Positions 1-13,890 of a DNA stretch of 64,000 nucleotides are shown piece by piece. The translations under genes were made by a program, and so were the position numbers. The notes under the pieces were generated by a model. That model made no database searches and was not told the origin of the DNA. It saw only the letters and a list, made by a program, of their open reading frames with translations. The number at the start of each line of letters is the position of its first letter. The first letter of the stretch is position 1. The stretch spans positions 693,768 through 757,767 of the forward strand of contig VZRR01002190.1 of assembly GCA_013398015.1 (NCBI GenBank). The letters are read 5' to 3'. Source of the stretch: Oreocharis arfaki (Eukaryota; Chordata; Aves; Passeriformes; Paramythiidae).

Positions 1-800
1 AATCATCATTCCTTCTTTGGGATTCAACATGAAGCCATTCTGGAGGTACGGCCATCCTCAGCAAATGCAGCTGTCATTTAGATGTACTTAAAAGGGCTGA
101 TTTTACTCTGAGGGATTCAAATGCAAGTCACTTGTTCTCATTACAACAGTGGGCAATTTGCTAGGAACTAGAAGTAGGGGAGACATTTACAATAAAATCA
201 ACTTGAACAAAATTCTACTTAGTGTGCTGCTTCTAGCACTCTAGCTACTTGGTTATGCAAATTAAAGATTTAAACAATATGGCACACATAAGAAAAACTT
301 ATTTTAAGAGTCTAGAATGGCCATACAGGAACAAGTAAGAAACATACACTTTCCAAAATAAACTCTAACAGTTGTACATGGGAGCTCTTCACAGCAGCTC
401 CCTACTTCACTTAGCTTTGTACTGTGTATTCTGTACAGGCAGTAGGATTTTGGTATTTGTTATCCTACACCTGCACCCGTTTCTCCCTTCAAAACAACAT
501 GAACACAGGGGTCCAGAGTAGAAGAATGCCCATGCCCACTGGAACACGCAGGAGACACAGAAACGAGAAGCCTGCTGTCCTGATGGCCGATCCTTCCCTT
601 GCCGCTCCTCCATCTCTCCCTGACACCCCAAAGCCTGCCAGGCTGAAAAGGTCCTCAGCCCTACTTGTTTCACTCTGTTCTTGCAGCTTTTAAATAGCAG
701 ACACTGGGTGCTACTGTAAAGAGTATGAAAAAAACAAAAACAGTAACAGGAAGAAGTATAGGGCAAAAAAACCCACCCAGACTTTTTCTCAGTATTGAAG

Positions 801-835
801 TTTTTTGAACTGAATTCAGTTTTTTGAACTGAATT
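801..835. repeat. 19-bp tandem duplication containing a perfect palindrome
   Basis: TTTTTTGAACTGAATTCAG at 801-819 is followed by TTTTTTGAACTGAATT at 820-835. Across the junction, 808-821 reads AACTGAATTCAGTT, identical to its reverse complement. Confidence 0.9.
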
Positions 836-902
836 AGAACTCGTAAATCAGATCTTCACTAAAACAGCCACCAAAAACTTCTCTCTAAAATAAATACTTT
901 TA

Positions 903-925
903 TTTCCCTGTTATAAACAGGGAAA
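903..925. other. Perfect 10-bp stem hairpin
   Basis: TTTCCCTGTT at 903-912, loop ATA, AACAGGGAAA at 916-925. It is too short for a microRNA precursor and has no terminator role in this context. Confidence 0.8.
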
Positions 926-1024
926 AGTGCTGTAAGGAACAAATTAATTCAGAAAATAATCAGAATTATACAATACTTACCAGTAACAGTGCTTTATTGC
1001 CACGCATTCAATAACTTAAACTTA

Positions 1025-1050
1025 CATATGCTGCTTACAGCCAGCATATG
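1025..1050. other. 9-bp inverted repeat with an 8-base loop
   Basis: CATATGCTG at 1025-1033 and CAGCATATG at 1042-1050. Possibly chance. Noted because it lies close to two other inverted elements. Confidence 0.7.
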
Positions 1051-1444
1051 ATCTTCTTCCTCCACAGAAATCACAAAACTATTAATTCATGTATTCAACT
1101 GAGTCCATGAGCACAGCAGCAGAACATCCAATTCATTCAAAAATCAGGCATTTCCCTGCTGACACATCAGCTTTAGGTGGAAGGTGAGGCTGCTTGGAGG
1201 GCAGCAGAAGCCTGGGATCTGCTGCAGATTGACACCTATAAGCTGTGTGGCACTAAGAACTTTGGATAGAAACCTTTATTGCAGATTAAACTTGTTCAGG
1301 GTAGCTACATTATAAAGACTACACTTTAAAAGAAGAAAGAATAAGTGGAAACATCCGCAATTGTTGTGGATTCTTTCTGGTTTTTTTTTAATTACAGATG
1401 GTAATTAATTTAACTTAACATCATTTAATGACTAAGCATTACAG

Positions 1445-1988
1445 TCATAGAATAATTTACAGCGGAAAAGACTTTTAAGATCATCCAGTCCAACTGTTAA
1501 CCCAGAACTGCCCAAGCCACCATTAAACCACGTCCCCAAGTGTCATATCCACACCTCTCTCAAACAGCTCCCAGGATGGTGACTCTACCACTTCCCTAGG
1601 CAGCCTATTCCAATTCCTGACCAGTTTTTCAGTGAAGAAATTTTTCCTAATATTCAATTCAAAGCTTCCCAACACAACTTGAGGTCATTTTCTCTTGTCC
1701 TATCGCTTATTACTTGGGAGAAGAGACTGACCTCCTTCTTGCCACAACCTCCTGTCAGGCACTTCTAGAGAGTGATGAGGTCCCTGCTAAGCCTTGTCTT
1801 CTCCAGGATAAATACCCCCAGCTCCTCATCAGACCTGTGCTCCTTCCCCAGCTCCATTGCCCTTCTCTGGACATGCTCCAGCACCTCAATGTCTTTCTTG
1901 TGTTTGGTTTTGGGCCCCTCACCACAACATTCATGGTGCGGCCTCACCAGCGCCAAGCAGGGGGATAATCACTGCCCCAGTCCTGCAA
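1445..1988 (-). mobile_element. CR1 LINE 3' end, 5'-truncated, diverged
   Basis: Read on the plus strand it opens with TCATAGAAT, the complement of the avian CR1 terminal repeat. It continues with the typical antisense CR1 text: a 'ATCCAGTCCAACTG' block, a 'TGGTGACTC' block, 'AAGAAATTTTTCCTAATATTC', 'CTTGTCTTCTCCAGG' and 'CTTCTCTGGACATGCTCCAG'. The element sense strand is therefore minus. It has many substitutions, only the 3' untranslated region and last part of ORF2 remain, and the right boundary is approximate. The short open frames across it are not genes. Confidence 0.88.
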
Positions 1989-2460
1989 ACTGTGATAGAG
2001 AGTGTTTGCCAAGGAATGCTGGATGATACCATAATCAACTCACTGGCTTTAAGAGGAGCCTTGTTCTTTGATGTACAAGAAAAGTGACTTGTCCGTTTAC
2101 AAAATACCCTTTCCTCACAGTGAGGTCAAAAGGATCCAATAAATTTTATGCGGAACTTCCTGCATAAATGGAATAGAAATTAATAGCAAGGTTTATATCT
2201 TTATCCCAAATGGCAGGAGAAAAAACACCAGCATACTTAATTACAAAAGGAAAAATGTACTCCAGGATAACCACAGATTTGGAATGAATGCTCTTTCAGA
2301 GCCAAGGAATAGGAATTATCTAACACAGATGGACGTCAACCACCACACAAGCCTGACACTTCCAAGAAAACTTGTCTGTCAAGAAAAGCCTTGGATAGGC
2401 TCTGGAAACTTAAGCAACAAAATCACTTTATTTTCTCAGCAAATGGCACGTATTATCAGA

Positions 2461-2516
2461 AAGAAAAAAAAACAAAAAACCCAAACCCAAACCAAACACT
2501 CCCCCAACCACAAACC
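2461..2516. repeat. A/C-rich low-complexity tract
   Basis: A-rich sequence changes into CCCAAACCC-type repeats, with no G after the first bases. It resembles the tracts at 32889-33010 and 35331-35413. Confidence 0.85.
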
Positions 2517-5425
2517 TTGAACCAAAAAAGACACCAGTATTTAATACAGCATTACTTGTTGGCTCCCTAATAGATCATGTTTATAGAACAATTTTTAAAG
2601 TCAATGATTAGGTGATGAAACTTGGAATTATATTGAAAGGAGTAAGATGAATGTGTCCTTACAAACAGGCCATGAAAGCCAGCTTGTAGATAAGGCCAGG
2701 AACTTATAGATAGGGAAGCAACTGAAGAAACTATCCGTTCTAGAAAATGTTACTAATTGACACAGGCTGCTGCTAAGCCAAGGACGTGTTAAATTCCTGA
2801 ACTTGTAGAAAAAGAACAAAGACCTAACAGAATTATGAATAGGGTTTTTCCTCTCTTTCATATAACAAAAGGAGGTGCATATTGGAGGGGGGCGTAGAGT
2901 AGGTGATTCGGGAAGTCTGTATCTTCCACATACCTCAGCCAATGGGGAAAGGAAGAGGGTGATGCAGCTGGGAACTCAGGATAAAAAGGTTTAAAGGATA
3001 AAAATTGCATCCCCCAATAATTTGAGAGATCCCAGGAGAATGCCCCATGGCCTCTCCCTTTATTCAAACAAAGTTACTGGACTCTTCTGTCTCCTTTCTG
3101 GACATAAACCTCTGGCGTTGTGTATTTTTCCACAAAATATCAACTCTTTTTATCTTACAAATAATTTGATTACATTCTTCTCTCCTACTTTTTACTGCTG
3201 ACTGCCTATTTGAATTTTGTCAAATTAATGTGAATCCCAATTTGCATTCCAAGAAATTCTTTAATTGTGGTTTATAGAAACTCTTTACTCCAATAAAACT
3301 TTAAAATTTTATGCTACACTAACACTTAGTCACTAATCTCATTGTGTCTTCTCCATGGCATAAATTGAACACCTTGAGAAAAGGTTTCTATTATCAAAAA
3401 AATATTCATGTGATATTTAAAAGACTTAAAGTAACGATTAATAATGTAGCAATAACTAAGAAAAAGACAGTACAGCACATAACTCAAAGCATAAGACTAT
3501 TTTTTAAATTATGAGTTACATAGATATCTTTCTCATATAGCTCAGAAATACTTTACTGATTTTAATAGTCTTTTTAAGGAATGCTGAGTGTCACTGGATT
3601 TATTACGTATAAACTAGGAGAGGCTGGTTCTCAAAACTAACAACTTGATGTCAGATTTGTAAATGAACTGTTAAAGACAAGAAAAAGTAGATGATGAATG
3701 GCAGTATGCTCAGTAAACCTCATGATGAGGAACATTCACAGCAAACCTCCCAAAGCTAATTTCTCTGCTATTCACAGCCTTCAGCTTGTACCAGCAAATA
3801 TTAGAGGCACCAGAGATTTTGCTGGAGAGATAACGAGCAATAAGGGTTTGGGGTTTATTACACTGCGCATCTTTACAAGGTTTATTTTACACTTTCAGAA
3901 AACATGAGTGGAGGAGTTACTTAAGTGAATTTCAGCTCATTATGGAATGCTTATCTTGGGTTTGTTCAGAGAAGTATTCCAGGACTTTGCTGAAGCCAGT
4001 AAAACGCCTGATGGCCACCTCAGAGGCCAGGCTTTCCCCACTGAACTGAGTAAGGGTGTTTGTTGGGATGAGGCGCGAGAGCTGAGCTAAACAGAACAGA
4101 GAATGCACTGAAGACCAGCTCAAAGGAAATCTCCAACTCACAGGCAGCAGGGAAGGGGCAAAGGACAAAACAGCAGCGAGTCCAGCAGGCCTGCACCGGC
4201 TGCCTGCAAGGCACAGTCCTTGCTGCCCAGTCTGCCCGGATCCAGCTGCCTCCATCAATCCCAACACTCTCCCGTGGTTTCACAGGCACCCTTATTGCTG
4301 AACCAGTGTCACCATACACACAAGACTGGACCTCAAACAGTAAACTTGGTAGAAACTCCCAAGCCAATTTCTCCATGTCAGCTGAAGCACAGGCCTCAGT
4401 TTTTCTCTCTTCTGCCCTTCTTAGCCTAGGCTCCTGGAGCTGGATTCCTAGGCTGTGCTCATTTCTTCCAGCCAATCTTTAGACTCTCAGTGAATAAAGA
4501 GGAAGCAGGATTGCGGCATCAGGCCTGCTACTGTATGAATGGAACTAGGAGGACTTCCCCAACTTATGTTTTAACTCGTGTTAAGTATGTGCAGCTTTTA
4601 TGTCCTATAACTACTCTTCTTTGGATTTGGATTGCTCACTCTCACATCCCTGTCCTCTGTAGCAATATTTCACTTCCTTCTGCCTTAACTGAGGCATTAC
4701 TGCTGCAGAGGCAAGTTCATTATTCTAAGAACAATGTCCTGTTTTGTCATACAAGTTAAAGATTACCCTAAGGAGTAAAAAACATTTATGTTGTAACACA
4801 TCACAGAACAAATTCTTCTATGAAGTTGTAATATTACTACTGCCTCATTTCAATAGCAAGCTTTGTTTAACCTTGGTGTATGTTTCCTTTTGCTCAAAAA
4901 CACCCTAACTGTAGTGTTGCATATTATTTTGCACCCTGTCAATGCAAAAAAGAAAAAAATAAAACCAAACAACCAAAAAAAATTATAACTATTTCATCAG
5001 TGTAAGGTTTTTGTTCCGTTGCTTTATTCCAGCTTCAAAACAGGAGATTAAAGTTTTGGTGAGCAATACTACCAGTCACATAATCCTCCAAAGCCCCAGA
5101 TCCCTTGCCACTGCTCCTGCTCCTACGGTATAACTGAGCCTTCTGTGCTCTGGATCAAACCTTCAAACTCTTTACTGAACAGGCATCCAAAGAGTGTGCT
5201 TGCCTAAGTCCACAAGATGTTATGTTCTCAAAAAGGAGGGAAGAGGTAACAGAATTCTAGACCCTCCAGAGAGAAGCAGCAGCACCCTCTGAGAGCTGAA
5301 GCACTTTGAGCAGGAGCTGCTTTGTAGAATTCTCACATAAGCCCTATTCTTGGAGAGGACTTGGCTGCCTTAACCTTGAAGTAACTTGCACACACTTTCA
5401 ACTTCTGGCTATGCATTCATGGCAA

Positions 5426-5444
5426 TTTTTTTTTTTTTTTTTTA
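5426..5444. repeat. Poly-T tract (19)
   Basis: Nineteen T in a row. No retroposed gene or SINE body was recognised on either side. Confidence 0.95.
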
Positions 5445-8400
5445 TAAATGCCTCTGTGTCTTAAGGAAAGTATTTATGCATGTAATGCTTTCCTCTGGAG
5501 GAAATAACTCTAGGTTAGATAAACAGTTAATGGGATGTTGTGGTTACAGATACAGTACCAGTCATGTCAGAAAATATGATGTAACTGTTTAGTTATGCTT
5601 TCCAGACACTAAAGTACAGTATACCAGCATCTAAAACACAACTTGAAAACATCAGTCTACAACATTGCTCTATACCTATCACTTGCTGAATGGAGGGGGG
5701 GGAGGGGAGTGAAAAAAATCACTGTCTTTTCCTCAGATACCTAGGAACCATTTAAAGCAAGTTTATAAGAGTCATTTCTCTTCTGTGCAGATTTAAAATC
5801 CTCCAATGCTGCAGCTTTTCAAACCATCTCACAGGCCTATGACCAATTTTCTAAGCTCTCCACTGCAATCCGCCACATAGCACACGGACAGGATGCTTAG
5901 CACCTTGATTTTGTGTTCTGCAAAACCACAACACTTTGTACCTTTACCAAGTGCTTTACAAACTTAGGATTAACTACTCATGGACCAAATCCCAGGCGAC
6001 ATTGAATTGCAGGCTTTATTTTACATATAACACATACACATAAACACATACACTCCATTCCAAGATCAATGTATCATTAGTCCAGGCTGTCATGTGTGCA
6101 CACATTCGGGACCCAAACATGTAAAAGCATGGTTTTCCATGGACACACTGTCTTCTCTGGAAACACAGCACATCATCGCAAGAGCCAAGCACGGGAACTG
6201 AGCACTGCTGCTCCAGCAAAAACTACCAACCAACCTGTAAAGTCTGGATGGCTGTAAACAGCCCCAGATGGAGAGCAGATACTCCCTTGCGTTAGGAGTG
6301 GGCACCCACACTCATTTCGTTCAAACAAGCCATGTTTTCTGCATTCATCTTTACCTTTCTCCCTGCAGAGCTGAACAAGCTAGCCCTGCCTTAGGATACA
6401 ACTAACCTCCCATTCTTTCCAGAGCTCTGACAATTAAAGCCCCCTGTAAATAATTTATGCCATAGATAGTTATTGCCCATAAGCAATTAGCTCTTCCTAT
6501 TGCTTTGGAGTCCATAGCATTTCTGCTGAAGTATTCTAGGCAGTTATTACAATCCAGCCTCTCAGCTGAATAAATACGAGTTGATTATGTTAATAATGAG
6601 AAAGTGCTGTCCTCCTTGGGAAGCCTTTCCCTAGAGAGTTCATGCAAGGTTAAACGCGAGTTTTGGCTGAGCCTGGAGTGCTGGAGAGCACACGGCTGGG
6701 AGGAGGCAGGGGACCAGCAGGAAGGCGGCTGCAGCCCAGCCCAGGCACTGGGAGCAGTCGGGGAGCAGAACCCAAACCCCGGCAGCAGAGAGACTGAGTC
6801 ACCTTCCGAGTATGGACATCTCCTCAGTAACATGCAGCTAGTAGAGCTCCCAGAGGAAATGCTGGCTGTTGACACCTTAGAGAGAGGCTTGCCACTCATC
6901 AGATCCATGGAAATAGGAGAGTCTTCAGTCAGCCCATCTCAGACCATGGCTGCTACTACGCACATTTTCTTTCCTCCAATAACTAACAGGACTCCTCTCT
7001 TCCAGCAGCAACAGCCAGCACTGTCAAGCAGTTATAGTACTGGTTTCTCTGCCTGCAATACTTGCCAGTAAATAGTATCCTGACAGCTGAAAACAGAAGG
7101 AAAATATCTTACCAAAAAAAAAAAAAAGGGTAAAAGCCTGACTATTTTATGGAATCAGATAAGGAGCTCCCGATACCAGGGATTATGACATCAGTTCAAA
7201 ATACGGAATTGCCTCAGACATCCTCCTTTGTAACTGCACACAAGTCACTTATATCTGTGCCACAAGTCTCACCTCTGGCACAGACACATTTCCTCATCTC
7301 ACAATGGTTTATGCAGTCCCAAGGCTCAACTGATGTTTTCCAGTCCCATCTTCTACTGTCAGCCAGGCCCTGATGCCTGAATTCTCCCCTGCCAGCACAT
7401 TCCTGAGCAAATCATTCAACCTTTGTGTCTTTGTTTACCTCCCAACAATACACTGCACTGACTGATTCGATAAGGAAGTAGCAGCAGCCATATCACCCAC
7501 TGTATGGGTGGGATTCCTCTGCAAAATGGGCCAGGGAAATCACCTATCATGCAAAGGTAAAAAGGGGTAGGTCACACTACTTTGGATAATGCCATTTTAT
7601 TGCAACTTAGAGCTGAAACTACAAAATTCATAAAGACATTACTTTCACTTTACAAATTTATTGCCCAATGACTGAAGCATCTCAGAACTAGAGCAATGCT
7701 ATCACTTTCAGTCCTGCTGCTTTAATGTTATATAGAAATTGTCCTATTACTAAGTGAAGTACACATGAACTGCTCAGTGTGAGCCACATTTCAAATGTGC
7801 AGCCAGAAATCATTAACAAGCAAATACAAGTTCATTTTCATTTGCTGAGTTCTACATACATTCCAACAGAAACATTTAACAGTGAGGCATCTGCAAAGAT
7901 ACAAAGTGAAAAGCTGTATAAATACACATTTTTTTCCTTAAAAAAAAACCCAATATCTAGTGATGAACAGGAACTGCAAATAAATAAGTAGTGATTTTCA
8001 CTACAAAGCTAATTAGTAATGGAGAAATCCTTCCCTGAAATAGGCTTTTTCTAAGAGCACCACCAATATCCATGTTCCAAAGTGATGGAAAAGAGGGAGT
8101 TAACTGCCAAACAAAGAGTATATTCACTTGGCTTAACACGCTGGCGAGGGAAAGGTAGGAAATCACGAGCCAAGCCAGCAATATGAAAACAAAGCATAAA
8201 CAGAGACTTGCTTTCAGCTCAGTTACCTGACAGTGACTACATCATTACTGTTCACCTTATTGACACATTTTGCCCCCTCATCGGCGAAAAACTCCTCATT
8301 TTAACAAACGTGTTTTGATTCCTCATTGTTATGAAATTATTACTTGCTTCGTTGTTTTGAAGTTACAACCACAGAATTCACATTCCTCTAGGAAGGTGAC

Positions 8401-8445
8401 ACCAGCTAAGAAAGCAGCAGGTCAGTTTTAAACAATAGCAGATTC

Positions 8446-8494
8446 AAAAAAAAAAAAAAANNNNNNNNNNNNNNNAAAAAAAAGAAAGAAAAAA
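8446..8494. repeat. Poly-A tract with a 15-base gap
   Basis: A run of A from 8446 to 8460, then 15 N (8461-8475), then A-rich sequence with two G interruptions to 8494. The true length is unknown. No transposon body was recognised next to it. Confidence 0.95.
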
Positions 8495-10322
8495 GTAGGA
8501 AAGTTCGTGTTCCTTAGTGATCTGAACGTCCTGTTCTTGCTGCCTGCTGTTAATCACCGGCACACGTCACTTCCTTGTCGTCCGCCCTCCGCCGCGACGT
8601 GGGCACTGTTTCTGCACCCCACTGCCAGGAGATGTGGGATAAACCAGGAGCAGATAGGATTTGGGGGATTATTCCATCCTACTCTTACGTGTAACCATGC
8701 AGTACCCAATGCCGGCTGGTCCCTGGGACGCAGAGTCACAGTATTAACACAGCCCACACCAACTTTTGAACACCTTCATCCAATCGAAGCAATGTACTGC
8801 AAAAACACCACACACACACCATAAACACAAGGCAGTAACTCTACAAAATTCAATCTTATAAGAGAAATGTCACATGAAACACCCCCATTTCGTGGGATGG
8901 CTGTCATGTGCAAGCCTCTGGTATTCAGCATCAGCGCTGGCCTTCAAATCCAGTGAAAACCAATGCAATTCCTCAACAGTATAGCTTGGCCTTATAATCC
9001 GGAGGATACAAAATTGCTTTTGTACCATGCCAATTTTTCTGCAAACCTGTTGTAAACAAAGCCTTAAAATATTTATTACTTCACTGCAGTAAACTGAGAA
9101 AAATGCTATTAAAAGCAAGAGATACAGAACTCAAGGTCTGCCATGAAGGTGGCTTGTTAAACAGATATTCATAAGAATTAGAAAAGGCAAAGCCTTAGGA
9201 AACAGTTGCAACTGCATCATATTCCTTTCAGAGAGCATTATCCAATCTTTAGCTAAGTCAGATAAATGTACATTTCAATGGTAAAAAAAATTTAAATAAG
9301 CACTTTACCGCTTCTCCCTGTGCAGATAAAACAGCCGTGTGCATAGACCACACAATGTGTTCTCCTGAAAAACTTCGTACATGGCACACCTGGTTGCCTT
9401 CCTAGTACACTCCTGTCCCTCTCTGGGACCCAATGACAGGATTTCCGAGTGTCTGTCAACACACAAACTTTCTGGATAACTATGATCATCCTTCCTATTT
9501 TCCACCATGCCTAAAAGGAAACAACCCACTGCTATCTCCCAGACTTCACAGAGAACCTCCTCCATTTTCTAAAAGCATTTTGTTGCTGTCCCCTTTTATT
9601 TTGTTTTCCCCATCTTTATTAAGTTTTCTACTCTAGAAGCATGCACTGTTTCAAGACCTAAATAACTAAATGTAGAAAGAAAAATACCTAGAAACATCAT
9701 GCTTCAACAAGCTGCAAACCCTTCAGTTACAGAGAGCCTTTATCAGATGTAAAGAACAGCTACCACACCTAAAGAAAAACAAACATTTCAGCTGCGTGTT
9801 TCCCCACCATGCCCACTGCGGCAACTCAGTAGGATGCTTTCCTGGGCAAAGGCTGGGAAAGGAGAGGAAGCCTGCAGCACACTTCATGAGTCACACAGTC
9901 CAGCTGCAAACTTCAGATTTCGGGATACACAACATCTTATCATGATACTGCTTGATGGGTCATCATTAAGTCAGCTTCCTTGCTTACACAAAGCAGGGAG
10001 CATCACCAGTTTTCTACAGCCAAAGAGAATCTGCTTCTGCTGATTTCATCAGCCATGAAATAATAACTAATCTTTCATGTGATACAGTTTGAGGCTGAAG
10101 ATGCATGACATGCTTAGTTGTAAGGATAAAAATACATAATTAAATGTAATCACAAGTCCCAAGAAAAAAAAAAAAAAGTGCCTCTTTAGATGCTTCAACA
10201 GCTTCATCTTATTTCCTAGAAAACACCATACTATGAATACTAAACAAGGACCTATCTAGCTATTAATTTTTTTTCATTGTATATCCACTGAACCAGTCAA
10301 TGCAATTTACATTTTTTATCAC

Positions 10323-10387
10323 TAAAAAATAAAATTAAAAAAAAAAATTAAAAAAAAAGAAGAAGAAAAAAAGGAGGGGGGGAAAAA
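10323..10387. repeat. A-rich tract grading into GAA and poly-G
   Basis: A-rich with TTA interruptions, then AGAAGAAG, then an eight-base G run with an A before it. It is low-complexity purine sequence without coding content. Confidence 0.85.
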
Positions 10388-13300
10388 CCAATATTTATTA
10401 CACTGGGAAGAAATGTCATATGCTCTACAATATTTAAAAGCTACTACTTCAATTCCTGACAGAGTAAACATGAAAAGGGGACACTGGCCTAGTCCCGTTC
10501 TCTTCAGTTCTGAAATCACCATACTTCTGCAACTGCTGGTTAGTGAACATCCTTCCCCCACCCCTGCGGTGGCATTCCTGCCTGATGTAGTCATCCAGCA
10601 ATATACTGACAAGTCACCATTGTCAACTGACAGTGCAGCCAGTGCCAAAATCAAGCACATATATCCCCTCACAACTTTTCTATAGGGGACCTACACCATA
10701 GCACAAATTTAGAACGATACCTTCTGGAAGCAACATGGAATGATATGCAAAAGATGATTTCTAGGAGGACTTGATGGGCAAGTTAATACAGATTCACTGA
10801 GCAGTTTCAGAGACGGAGAACTGCACTTACCAATACAGCACATTTAAATCACACTGATAGGTTTTTATTCTAACAATTATAAATGGTGTCCTCATTCTCC
10901 ATGCAGACATTATACTGCTGTGCCTGGGTTCATGCCAAAACTCGAGCAACAAAACTAATGAACTGTCAAGGCAAAACTTTTCAAGGGAAGTTTAAAGTCC
11001 CTGCACTTGGCACTGCAAGACTTTTTTTTTTTCCTTTCTCACTTAGTGCATACTGAAATTTTGAACTTTTGTAGTGCTCCCTTTTTTGTTCCCTCCCAAC
11101 CAACCTCACTCTTTCCAAATCCTGTTCCTCAGGAGCATGGCAGCAGAGGATATTCATATTGCTTAGGTATAGACAAGTAACTAATTATTTTAATTCAGAG
11201 CTATATAACAATCAAGAGAAAGATACAGCAGTCTCCACAAAGAGATTCAGAGCAAGAGCTTAATCTGGATTCTCTTAATCACTGTCTGGAGAAGCCCTTG
11301 TATCTATATATTGATAACAGAAGGAGCCTCACTGACCAAAATTGAGTGGATTCACTCACCCATCCTGCTCTAGCCTTCCTTCTACGACAAACACATTCAT
11401 TTTCTCTGGTTTTTAATTATCCCAGTCAGTACGAACATTTTCAGAAATATGTACAAGTTTTCTAAAATATCTCAGAAGTCAAAGAAACAATAAACAAATA
11501 ACTGGCAATAAGAAGTGTTGGTTTGCAAGATTTGATTCCACTGTGTTGGCTACAAAATTGCCACTACAAACAACCTTTCATGCTACTTCCATACAATGCT
11601 CCACAGTAAAAATAATTCAGAAAATTCTGTTTCCCTACAGAATCTTTCATTTTGTTGATCCTCACGAAGAATGCGAATTAATGGAATTTCTTCTCTAATT
11701 TTCCAGCAGTTACCAGTTATCAAGCAGGTTTTCAGAGGTGTTCTTTGAAGGTATGCTTATAAATGCAGCCATGAAACAAGCTGGATTTTCAAAAGGTCTA
11801 GACAGGTAAGCTGCAGAATGCCCCCTTTACTTTAACAGAAACTCTTACATTCAAAAAAAATTAAAGCAGCAAGAAGCATGTGGAATTGCTATCAAAGTTC
11901 CATCCACACATGTTGCCACACCTAGTTAATATCACTGCTTAATTAGTAGCCCTTTGTTTTCTCCAGGAAACACTTTAACAGAAAAAGTGATCCTCTCTGT
12001 TTGCTCCACTAGGGTACACAGTAAATTTCATGTGTTTATCTCTCAAAAACAGTATGTCAATAAATTAGAAAAAGCAGGGCTTAGCCAGCACTCAGAGAGG
12101 TGAAGTGACAAAGAAGAAAACACTTCAAGGTCTTCCTGTGGGGTGAATATTGATAAATTAATGGAACACAGGACATTAAACCATTTGTCCATCATTCATT
12201 CATTCCTAATACGTCTCTTTGAGGACAGAGATGCACTCTCTTCCTGAGAGTTTTCTTCCTTTTAGATATTCCAGATTTAAAATAAAACGGGAGACATGCG
12301 CTGTGTTTCTAACTCAGGTTTAAAAACTGCACCTTTGTGTATGGGTTTAAAAGATGAAATTTTCCATCACAGAAAACAGGATGCGGCCAGTAATGCGAGT
12401 GGAACTACAGAGCAGTTCCACTGGCGGACACTACAGCAGACTGAGGCCTACCCCCACGACATACATGCTCTCTTATTTGGTTGGTTTGGGTTTTTTTTAC
12501 AAACTTAGTGTTGTGTGACAGCCTCAATCCTTGTTCTCATTTCCACTCCCGTGCCAATAAATCCCAACTTGATCAGGCCACGTTAGGGCTAGCTGTCATG
12601 GAGTGCTGGACGCTCCATGTTTCTGGTGGGATTTTTAGCAACCCCCCCTGTTGTTGTCCCAGTTTGCTGTGATGAGCAACACTTGTGTTTCCCCCACGCC
12701 TGCCAGGTTGGCCTCTTGCCCCCACATTAATCTGCAGTGCTGGTGTGCGACAGCACAATGCAGGCTTAGCTTAGCTCCCTGCAGTTCTGCTTTTGTGCTG
12801 CAACTCACCTGGCAGCCCTTCCCCTGGGGAGCCGGCAGCATCCTCGTGCTCTGCAGCTCCAGCACATCCCTTCAGAGAGCATCACTGCAGAGCAGGGGCA
12901 GAAGGCAGGAGCCACGCAGCCGAAGTCAAAGAGAGAAGGATCAAGTTTCATGGTTTCATTTCTACCTTCCACATCATCCACAGAATCAAAGCGGTTAAAG
13001 TAAGAGCCACTGTCTCTTGTCCTGCCATAACCACAAAGAGGCAGGTACACCTGCAGTCACACTGAGACGACATACCTCAGGAATCGTTCCTATGGAGATA
13101 ATTTCCTCAGGCATGGTTACACTTGGAAGATGAAAAGAAGTTTGCCCTTATTTCAGTCTGGAACTGGATACCAGTTCTACTAAACTGCATCAAGCACAAC
13201 TTGCAGCTTGTCTCTCTCCAAAATGATCCAAAACAGACAAGAAATACTGAGAAAGACAACAAATGCTTTTTTCTCACAGTTAAAATGTCATCTAAAGATC

Positions 13301-13862
13301 AAACCACCCTAGGAGGCTTCAAGGAAGGAATGTACAGGCCATTACAAATCTACTCTTGGAAAAGGAAGGCAAACAAGCAACAGCGTCTCCATGGGACTGC
13401 AGTCCTGTTAGGGCAGAGGCCACAAAAAAGTAGCCAAGAATCCTGCATGCAAATTCCTGCATGCCCTTTTTTCTTCAAGGGTTTAGAGGGATCAGGGGTT
13501 TTTGAAGGATTTTGGAGTTTTTCAGTTATCTGGTGATTCTAACCCAAATCTTCTAAAAAGTGGCATAACGTACTGGGACATCATTTGTTGAGATGCCATA
13601 TCTGAGACATAAATAAAATTGCTGAGAAAGAAAAGGACATCTGCCACTTGGGTGTAAAGGGAAAGCAAACAAAAAGTCTTAGCAGCCTATTAATACAGTG
13701 TTATTTTTTTTTTCTGTGACTGGGACATATATACAAGTAAAACTTTTGCAAAGCTACTTATTAGTACTTCCACAGGAACAGACACCTATTCGAAGAGACA
13801 ATCAATAGCTACATAAATGGCCTCTGTATGCAGCACCCTGGTAGATCACATTCAGGCACAGA

Positions 13863-13890
13863 AAGAAGCATCTTTGCTGAGATGCTTCTT
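13863..13890. other. Perfect 11-bp stem hairpin
   Basis: AAGAAGCATCT at 13863-13873, loop TTGCTG, AGATGCTTCTT at 13880-13890. It lies in inferred intron. Confidence 0.85.

Noticed and set aside
13123..13536. 137-codon plus-strand frame
   Set aside because: No recognised motif or domain, and it lies in inferred intron of an opposite-strand gene. Consistent with chance.
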